Shown here one piece after another: positions 7,303 through 11,379 of a DNA stretch of 11,379 nucleotides (positions are counted from its first letter, which is position 1; the number at the start of each line of letters is the position of its first letter). A model generated the notes under the pieces. That model saw only the letters and a list, made by a program, of their open reading frames with translations, was not told the DNA's origin and ran no database searches. The stretch is from NCBI RefSeq assembly GCF_042754225.1, contig NZ_JBHZAH010000142.1, forward strand, positions 1-11,379, written 5' to 3'. Source of the stretch: Rhodococcus_G sp042754225. GTDB lineage: Bacteria; Actinomycetota; Actinomycetes; Mycobacteriales; Mycobacteriaceae. A program made the position numbers and the translations under genes.

Positions 7303-7331
7303 ACGGTAGCCACGGGTCGGGGATCTGTCGA
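7303..7331 (-). promoter_or_regulatory. Promoter of the 34-codon gene
   Basis: On the minus strand TCGACA (7326-7331) matches five of six -35 consensus bases, the spacer is 17 bp, and TACCGT (7303-7308) is a TANNNT -10. Transcription should start near 7296, giving a 40-base leader with the AGGAGAGG Shine-Dalgarno. It is among the best sigma70-like promoters visible in the window. Confidence 0.55.
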
Positions 7332-7343
7332 CCACCGTGGTGG
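7332..7343. promoter_or_regulatory. Small dyad between two divergent promoters
   Basis: CCACC-GT-GGTGG has 5-bp perfect arms. It abuts the -35 of the minus-strand small gene and lies in the -35 region of the plus-strand amidohydrolase, a place where one factor could affect both. It is short and GC-rich, so chance is possible. Confidence 0.25.
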
Positions 7344-7360
7344 AGACCGGACGGGGTCGT

Positions 7361-7366
7361 GACAAT
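7361..7366 (+). promoter_or_regulatory. Possible -10 box of a leaderless amidohydrolase transcript
   Basis: GACAAT matches four of six -10 consensus bases and ends 9 bases before the GTG at 7376. Transcription would therefore begin at or next to the start codon. No clear -35 is visible. Confidence 0.3.
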
Positions 7367-7375
7367 GTGGACATC

Positions 7376-8272
7376 GTGAGCAATGAGAAACACAGTCGGC
7401 ACGAGGACATCGACGCCGTCGTCGCCTTCCAGCGGGGATTGGGACTGACGGGCATCGTCGACGTCCACACCCACTTCATGCCCAAGCGCGTCATGGACAA
7501 GGTGTGGTCGTACTTCGACTCCGCCGGACCGCTCACCGGGGTCGAGTGGCCGATTCGGTATCGCCTCGAGGAGGACGTCCGGCTCGACCGACTGCGGTCG
7601 TACGGCGTACGTGCATTCACCTCGATGATCTACCCGCACAAGCCCGACATGGCCGCCTGGCTCAACCAGTGGTCGATCGAGTTCGCCGCGCGCAATCCCG
7701 ACTGCCTGCACACGTCCACCTTCTACCCCGAGCCGGACGCGGGCGACTACGTCCGGCTCGCCCTCGAGGCCGGGACGCGAGTGTTCAAGTCGCACATCCA
7801 GGTCGGCGACTACGACCCGAACGACCCCCTACTCGACGGGGTGTGGGGAGTGCTCGAGGACACCGGCACCCCGATCGTCATCCATTGCGGCTCCGGCCCT
7901 GCGCCGGGACGGTTCACCGGGCCCGCCCCCATCGCCGCCCTGCTCGCCCGCTTCCCGCGACTGCGGCTGGTCATCGCGCACATGGGGATGCCCGAGTACA
8001 CCGAATTCCTCCACCTTGCACAGCAATACGACCGCGTGCTGCTGGACACCACGATGGCGTTCACCGACTTCATCGGTGAGGCCGCACCGCTGCGAGCCGC
8101 CGATCTGCCGCTGCTCCGCGACACCGGGGACCGGATTCTGTTCGGTAGCGACTTCCCGAACATTCCCTATCCGTACGCGCACGCGCTCGAGGCGGTCGCC
8201 CGGCTCGGTCTCGGCGACGACTGGGTTCGCGGCGTCTGCCACGACAACGCTGCCCGGCTGTTCGACCTCTGA
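7376..8272 (+). CDS. Amidohydrolase-2 family metal-dependent hydrolase
   Basis: A 298-residue TIM-barrel hydrolase or decarboxylase of the Amidohydro_2 group (PF04909). Metal-ligand motifs appear in the expected order: DVHTHF with His31 and His33 after strand 1, VIHCG with His170, IAHMG with His202, and GSDFPN with Asp259. FKSHIQ (Lys138) occupies the position where some family members carry a metal-bridging or substrate-contacting lysine. Such enzymes hydrolyse or decarboxylate diverse substrates; nothing here narrows it to one. The frame is open from 7337, but GTG 7376 is preferred: the preceding residues do not look like protein of this family, and a -10-like hexamer 9 bases before it suggests leaderless translation. 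It is divergent from the 34-codon gene across 119 bp and converges on RNase HI with a stem-loop in the 32-base gap. Confidence 0.85.
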   Translation: MSNEKHSRHEDIDAVVAFQRGLGLTGIVDVHTHFMPKRVMDKVWSYFDSAGPLTGVEWPIRYRLEEDVRLDRLRSYGVRAFTSMIYPHKPDMAAWLNQWSIEFAARNPDCLHTSTFYPEPDAGDYVRLALEAGTRVFKSHIQVGDYDPNDPLLDGVWGVLEDTGTPIVIHCGSGPAPGRFTGPAPIAALLARFPRLRLVIAHMGMPEYTEFLHLAQQYDRVLLDTTMAFTDFIGEAAPLRAADLPLLRDTGDRILFGSDFPNIPYPYAHALEAVARLGLGDDWVRGVCHDNAARLFDL

Positions 8273-8301
8273 GCGTTCGCTCGGACCAGGGGAGCGATCG
8301 C
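8273..8301. terminator. Bidirectional stem-loop in the amidohydrolase/RNase HI gap
   Basis: GCGTTCGCTC (8273-8282) pairs with GAGCGATCGC (8292-8301) in a 10-bp stem with one mismatch and a 9-base loop. It starts on the base after the amidohydrolase stop and ends three bases before the RNase HI stop codon, filling the convergent gap. No T-tract is present on either side. Confidence 0.5.
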
Positions 8302-8304
8302 GGG

Positions 8305-8922
8305 TCAGAACAGGGTCAACGAATCGTCCTGTGCGGGTAGCTCGAAGAGCGTCGGCTCCATCTCGATCGTCGGGACCGCGGCCGCGGGCCTGGCCTTCGG
8401 GGCCGCACGCGCGACGCTCTTGGCACGCGAGATCGTCTTGGCCGGCGTCTCCGCCCCGGTCGGCGACGCCACCGGAGCCGGCGCGGGACCACCCGCGGCG
8501 ATCGCCCGCGCGGCCTCGCCCGCGAGCTTGTCCGCCTCCTCGTTGTAGTGGTTGCCGACGTGGCCGCGAACCCAGCGGAACCGCACCGGGCCCGGCCGCT
8601 CGGCGAGTGCCTCGTCGATTCCGCGGACCAGGTCGATGTTCTTGACCGGCTCGCCGGAGGCCGTCCGCCAGCCCTTGCGCTTCCACCCGGACACCCATTC
8701 GGAGGCGCACTTGATCGCGTACTGGGAGTCCGACTCGATCACCATCGGCTCGGATCCGGGGTGCGCCCTGATCGCCTCGAGCACCGCCCGCAACTCGGCA
8801 ACCTGATTGGTTCCCGACGGTTCACCGCCCGACTGGCTCGGGCCGGTGTGATTGACCCACGCCCAGCCGATCGCGCCACCGGGATTGCGCAGGCAGGAGC
8901 CGTCTGTGCTGACGATGATCAC
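8305..8922 (-). CDS. rnhA: Ribonuclease HI with a C-terminal extension
   Basis: A 205-residue enzyme that cleaves the RNA strand of RNA-DNA hybrids during replication and R-loop removal. The catalytic carboxylates are all present: Asp7 in STDGSC, Glu43 in QVAELRAVLEAI, Asp65 in ESDSQYA and Asp131 in NEEADKLAGEA, with His121 in VRGHVGNHYNEEAD. VSGWKRKGWRTASGEPVKN (about 77-95) is the basic handle loop seen in E. coli RNase HI. The catalytic domain ends near residue 142. A ~60-residue Ala/Pro-rich tail follows, ending PTLFELPAQDDSLTLF. The last five residues resemble a beta-clamp-binding motif. The frame is open to 8961, but GTG 8922 fits the family start (IIVSTDGSC) and lies 8 bases after a TAGAGT -10, so it is probably leaderless. 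It lies downstream of the crotonase gene on the same strand. Confidence 0.93.
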   Translation of the reverse strand: MIIVSTDGSCLRNPGGAIGWAWVNHTGPSQSGGEPSGTNQVAELRAVLEAIRAHPGSEPMVIESDSQYAIKCASEWVSGWKRKGWRTASGEPVKNIDLVRGIDEALAERPGPVRFRWVRGHVGNHYNEEADKLAGEAARAIAAGGPAPAPVASPTGAETPAKTISRAKSVARAAPKARPAAAVPTIEMEPTLFELPAQDDSLTLF

Positions 8923-8930
8923 GATGGGAC

Positions 8931-8936
8931 ACTCTA
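8931..8936 (-). promoter_or_regulatory. Predicted -10 box of rnhA
   Basis: The minus strand reads TAGAGT, a TANNNT -10, separated by 8 bases from the GTG at 8922. With no Shine-Dalgarno before that GTG, this places the 5' end of the mRNA at the start codon. The -35 region is not recognisable. Confidence 0.4.
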
Positions 8937-8966
8937 CGGCGAGACGCCGACAAAGGCCCACCTGCG

Positions 8967-9767
8967 CTACTCGCCGATGAAGTCCGGGGTCCGCTTCTCG
9001 AGCATCGCCGCGACCGCCTCCTGGTGGTCGCGGGTGTGATGGGCGAGGGCCTGCATGGAGGCGGACAGTTCCAGCAGCGACTCGAGGCTCTGGTGTTGTC
9101 CCTCACGGAGCAGCTTCTTGGTCATCCGCAACGCCTGCGGCGGGTTCAGCGCCACTCGGCGGGCGAGCCCGTACGCCGTCTCGAGCAGCTTCTCGGGCTC
9201 GACCACCCGGGACACCAGACCCCAGTCCAGCGCGGTGACCGCATCGACCGCGTCGCCGGTGAACGCCATCTCCGCCGCCCGCGCCAACCCGACCGCCCGC
9301 GGGAGCAACCAGGCACCGCCGTCCCCGGGGATGATGCCGAGCTTGACGAAGCTCTCCGCGAACGTCGCCGCGGTCGACGCGATCCGCATGTCGCACATCA
9401 GCGCCAGGTCGCAGCCCGCCCCCACCGCCGGCCCGTTCACCGCCGCGATCACCGGAACCTCGCAGTGGTAGAGCGCCCTCGGGATGCGCTGGATGCCCTG
9501 GCGATAGCCGTCGCGGAGTTCCGCGGGGGCGCCGCCGAACATGCCGACGCGATCGCGCATGTGCTTGACGTTGCCGCCCGAGGAGAACGCGGGGCCGTTC
9601 GCGGTCAGCACCACCACGCGGGCCGTCCGGTCCCCGTTCACCGCCGCGATCGCCCGCTCGAACGCCTCGACCATGTCGGGCTCGGAGATGACGTTGCGGG
9701 TCTCGGGTCGGTTCAGTGTCCAGGTGACGACGTCGCCGTCCCGCCGAACCTCGATCGCCTCGCTCAT
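8967..9767 (-). CDS. Enoyl-CoA hydratase/isomerase (crotonase) family protein
   Basis: A 266-residue crotonase-fold acyl-CoA enzyme. TLNRPETRN is the usual N-terminal motif. FSSGGNVK (61-68) and GPAVGAG (112-118) are the oxyanion-hole loops that bind the thioester carbonyl. Lined up by eye with rat mitochondrial enoyl-CoA hydratase, catalytic Glu144 becomes Asp120 and Glu164 becomes Phe140. The following loop reads PGDGGAWLLPR (147-157), with Asp149 near where PaaG-type ring isomerases carry a catalytic aspartate (PDCGG or PDSGG). Isomerase or another crotonase reaction is therefore more likely than classical hydration. The ATG at 9767 has AAGGAG 4 bases upstream. A -10-like TACGCT (9790-9795) and a strong hairpin before it suggest its own transcription start, separate from the transporter. 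It may be involved in fatty or aromatic acid breakdown; substrate unknown. Confidence 0.88.
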   Translation of the reverse strand: MSEAIEVRRDGDVVTWTLNRPETRNVISEPDMVEAFERAIAAVNGDRTARVVVLTANGPAFSSGGNVKHMRDRVGMFGGAPAELRDGYRQGIQRIPRALYHCEVPVIAAVNGPAVGAGCDLALMCDMRIASTAATFAESFVKLGIIPGDGGAWLLPRAVGLARAAEMAFTGDAVDAVTALDWGLVSRVVEPEKLLETAYGLARRVALNPPQALRMTKKLLREGQHQSLESLLELSASMQALAHHTRDHQEAVAAMLEKRTPDFIGE

Positions 9768-9789
9768 GTGACTCCTTCCGGTCGAGCCC

Positions 9790-9795
9790 AGCGTA
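9790..9795 (-). promoter_or_regulatory. Possible -10 box of the crotonase gene
   Basis: The minus strand reads TACGCT (TANNNT) between the hairpin and the AAGGAG Shine-Dalgarno, giving a leader of about 16 bases. The -35 would fall inside the hairpin and is not recognisable. Confidence 0.25.
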
Positions 9796-9799
9796 GGGG

Positions 9800-9840
9800 G
9801 ACGGCGGCGGGACCGCTCGCGCCGCGGTCCCGCCGTCGTC
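9800..9840 (-). terminator. Strong 17-bp hairpin after the transporter gene
   Basis: GACGGCGGCGGGACCGC (9800-9816) pairs with GCGGTCCCGCCGTCGTC (9824-9840) with a single G-T wobble and a 7-base loop. On the minus strand it begins five bases after the transporter stop codon, the classic position for an intrinsic terminator. A C-run rather than a U-tract follows, as with many actinobacterial hairpins. It is by far the strongest stem in the window and should separate the transporter from the crotonase transcript. Confidence 0.65.
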
Positions 9841-9845
9841 GCGCA

Positions 9846-11147
9846 CTACGCCGCCAGATCGACCCCGGACCTGTCCTCGAGCGCCGCGGTGGCCACCAGC
9901 GACACCACGGCGAGCAGCGCGAGGTACAGCGAGATCGCCAGGGTGCCACCGGTCTTGCCGAGCAGCCACTGGGCGACCGTCGGCGCGAACGCGCCGCCGA
10001 AGATGGTGCCGATCGCGTACGAGATCGAGGCCCCGCTGTATCGAACCGAGGCCGGGAAGCTCTCCGCGAAGAGGGCGGGCTGCGGGCCGTAGGAGAGGCC
10101 CAGTCCGACCGAGAACAGGATCATCGCGAGGTAGATCAGCCCGAGGTTGCCGGTGTCGATCAGCAGGAAGAACGGCACCGCGAACAGCACCATCGCGAGG
10201 TTGCCGACGTTCATCACGGCGGTACGGCCGCGTCGGTCCGACCAGCGGGCTCCGACCATCGTGAACACGCCCCACGTGACCGCGCTCGCCAGGGTGGCCA
10301 GCAGCAGATCTGTCTTGCCCAGGCCGTGCGCCTTCGAGGCGTAGGCCACGATGAACCCGCCGATCACCATGTAGCCGTTGCCGTTTGTGCCGACGAACGA
10401 CAACGCCGACAGCACGACGCGCCTCGGGTGCTCGCGCAGCAGTTCCCGCAGCGGCGTCGCGCTCTGGGCCTTGCGCTCCTTGAGTTCGGCGAACACCGGA
10501 CTCTCGCTCACGCGGCTGCGAATGTAGAAGCCGACACCGATGAGCACCATGCTGACGAGGAACGGCAGGCGCCACCCCCAGCTCGTGAACTGCTCGTCGG
10601 TCAGCGTGAACGTGCACAGCGCGAGCGCGCCGGTCGCGAGCAGCATGCCGATCGGGACACCCATCTGCACGAAGGCCCCGAAGAAACCGCGCCGCTTGAC
10701 CGGAGCGTGCTCAACGGCAAGCAGCGCGGCACCACCCCATTCGCCCCCGGTCGAGAATCCCTGGACCACGCGCAGCGCGATCAGCAGGATCGGCGCCCAC
10801 ACCCCGATCGTCGCGTAGGTGGGCAGCAGGCCGATCGCGACCGTGGCGGCGCCCATCATCGCGAGGGTCGCGACGAGAACCTTCTTGCGCCCGATCCGGT
10901 CACCCAGGTAGCCGGCGAGCACCGCGCCGAGGGGCCGGAAGACGAAGCTGATGCCGACGGTCACGTACGCAACGATCTGACCCGCGGCGCCCATCGGTTT
11001 GAAGAACAGGTCTGCGAAGATCAGCGCCGCCGCCTGCGCGTAGATGAAGAAGTCGTACCACTCGACGGTGGTACCGACCATGCTCGCCACCGCGGCCCTG
11101 TCGTATTCCCGCTGTGAGGGTTTCGCGTGCTCGACGATTGTCGCCAT
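9846..11147 (-). CDS. MHS-family major facilitator transporter (metabolite:H+ symporter)
   Basis: A 433-residue, 12-helix inner-membrane transporter. VEWYDFFIY in helix 1 (28-36), FRPLGAVLAGYLGDRIGRKK (70-89, major facilitator motif A in loop 2-3), RVVQGFSTGGEWGGA (126-140) and ESPVF after helix 6 (about 215-219) are hallmarks of the MHS group, which includes the ProP, KgtP and shikimate transporters. A second motif A, WSDRRGR (302-308), marks the C-terminal half. It probably imports an organic acid or osmolyte with protons; the substrate cannot be told from the sequence. ATG 11147 is preferred over GTG 11156: AAGGAG lies about 10 bases before the ATG and only 1 base before the GTG. Two dyads overlap the predicted promoter, implying repression. 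It is followed by a strong hairpin. Confidence 0.9.
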   Translation of the reverse strand: MATIVEHAKPSQREYDRAAVASMVGTTVEWYDFFIYAQAAALIFADLFFKPMGAAGQIVAYVTVGISFVFRPLGAVLAGYLGDRIGRKKVLVATLAMMGAATVAIGLLPTYATIGVWAPILLIALRVVQGFSTGGEWGGAALLAVEHAPVKRRGFFGAFVQMGVPIGMLLATGALALCTFTLTDEQFTSWGWRLPFLVSMVLIGVGFYIRSRVSESPVFAELKERKAQSATPLRELLREHPRRVVLSALSFVGTNGNGYMVIGGFIVAYASKAHGLGKTDLLLATLASAVTWGVFTMVGARWSDRRGRTAVMNVGNLAMVLFAVPFFLLIDTGNLGLIYLAMILFSVGLGLSYGPQPALFAESFPASVRYSGASISYAIGTIFGGAFAPTVAQWLLGKTGGTLAISLYLALLAVVSLVATAALEDRSGVDLAA

Positions 11148-11205
11148 CCCAGCCACTCTCCTTGTGAATCGGTCCGTCGAGCCTCCCGGCCCCGGACCTC
11201 AGCCC

Positions 11206-11221
11206 AACCGATCGTTCGGTT
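11206..11221. promoter_or_regulatory. Perfect operator-like palindrome upstream of the transporter gene
   Basis: AACCGA-TCGT-TCGGTT has 6-bp perfect arms. It lies just downstream of the predicted -10 of the transporter gene, covering the transcription start, where a bound repressor would block transcription. Size and symmetry suit a TetR- or GntR-type dimer. No regulator gene adjoins it in this window, so the binding protein is unknown. Confidence 0.5.
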
Positions 11222-11223
11222 CG

Positions 11224-11234
11224 ACACGAAGTGT
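11224..11234. repeat. Dyad with CACTTCGTG core overlapping the transporter -10
   Basis: ACAC-GAA-GTGT is an 11-bp odd-length dyad whose core is identical to those at 27-39 and 1931-1943. Here it overlaps the -10 box and adjoins the 16-bp palindrome, so it may be part of a composite operator. Confidence 0.35.
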
Positions 11235-11235
11235 A
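11230..11235 (-). promoter_or_regulatory. Predicted -10 box of the MHS transporter gene
   Basis: The minus strand reads TACACT, a good TANNNT -10. Transcription would start near 11223, at the edge of the palindrome, with a leader of about 75 bases. The best -35 candidate, TTCCCT (11253-11258, 17-bp spacer), is weak. Confidence 0.45.
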
Positions 11236-11316
11236 GGGGTGATGTGCGACACAGGGAAGTGCTCTGGCGCAACGGATTTCGATCGGACGACCGCGCCCGG
11301 CCACGGACACGACAAG

Positions 11317-11347
11317 TCCGCCCACGGCGGTGCTCACCATGGGCGGA
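11317..11347 (+). repeat. 8-bp inverted repeat with 15-base loop near the window end
   Basis: TCCGCCCA (11317-11324) pairs with TGGGCGGA (11340-11347). It lies just before the possible start of a plus-strand gene and could form a stem-loop in its leader, or be a spaced protein-binding dyad. No function is implied by the sequence alone. Confidence 0.3.
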
Positions 11348-11363
11348 GACGAAGGAACTGTGC

Positions 11364-11379
11364 GTGATCGGTACCCCGG
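11364..11379 (+). CDS. Possible start of a further plus-strand gene, cut by the window end
   Basis: GAAGGA (11351-11356) is followed by a GTG at 11364, 7 bases after the AAGGA core, reading Met-Ile-Gly-Thr-Pro to the end of the window. Spacing suits a Shine-Dalgarno and start. Five residues cannot identify a product. A GTG at 11360 is an alternative in another frame. No clear promoter was found. Confidence 0.25.

Noticed and set aside
8305..8485. C-terminal Ala/Pro-rich part of RNase HI as a frameshift artefact
   Set aside because: Codon use stays GC3-rich and the frame ends cleanly at a stop next to the convergent hairpin. Such tails occur in actinobacterial proteins.
8967..11147. Transporter-crotonase-RNase HI as one operon
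   Set aside because: A 17-bp hairpin follows the transporter, the crotonase has its own Shine-Dalgarno and possible -10, and rnhA has its own -10 at a leaderless start. Shared strand alone is not enough.
1..11379. Mobile element, prophage, defence system or CRISPR array
   Set aside because: No transposase, integrase, nuclease-effector or repeat-spacer pattern was seen on either strand, and base composition is even apart from short promoter regions.
11364..11379. Naming the right-edge gene from its first residues (Met-Ile-Gly-Thr-Pro)
   Set aside because: A similar start occurs in some PurT-like proteins, but five residues are far too few to support any product name.

Overview
The window is chromosomal DNA from a high-GC actinobacterium, most likely a mycolic-acid-containing member of the Mycobacteriales such as Rhodococcus, Gordonia or a relative. 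This rests on GC-rich third codon positions, GTG starts, apparently leaderless transcripts with TANNNT -10 boxes, a lipoprotein of the secretory lipase (LIP) family, and a crotonase/MFS gene style common in these genera. The genus is an inference. I see no transposase, integrase, tRNA, rRNA, CRISPR array or phage gene, and no gap longer than 300 bases without a gene.

Left part (1-3468): a lipoprotein lipase/esterase (minus) and a TetR-type regulator (plus) are divergent across 69 bp. A perfect 16-bp palindrome lies there, beside the predicted lipase -10 box, so the regulator probably controls the lipase and itself. The TetR gene converges on an AlkA-like DNA glycosylase (minus), and a stem-loop spans both stop codons. 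Upstream of the glycosylase on the same strand is an Lrp/AsnC regulator with a very good ribosome binding site.

Centre (3469-8272): the Lrp gene is divergent from a 1156-residue single-chain indolepyruvate:ferredoxin oxidoreductase-type enzyme, across an AT-rich 160-bp control region. The layout suggests that the regulator senses an amino acid or 2-oxo acid and controls its oxidative decarboxylation to an acyl-CoA. Converging on the oxidoreductase is a 34-codon gene that long-ORF calling misses. It has a strong Shine-Dalgarno, a good -35/-10 pair and a terminator-like stem-loop at its stop. Divergent from it is an Amidohydro_2-type metal-dependent hydrolase that may be leaderless.

Right part (8273-11379): three minus-strand genes follow: an MHS-family major facilitator transporter, a crotonase-fold protein and ribonuclease HI. 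A strong 17-bp hairpin after the transporter separates it from the crotonase, so they are not a simple operon. The crotonase lacks the standard hydratase glutamate pair. The RNase HI has a long Ala/Pro-rich tail ending in a motif resembling a sliding-clamp-binding peptide. The transporter promoter carries two adjacent dyads, one a perfect 16-bp operator-like palindrome. A further plus-strand gene may begin in the last 16 bases.

Overall this looks like core or near-core chromosome. The more interesting content is small: the 34-codon gene, the operator-like palindromes in divergent promoters, a 9-base dyad core repeated in three intergenic places, the RNase HI tail and the atypical crotonase active site.
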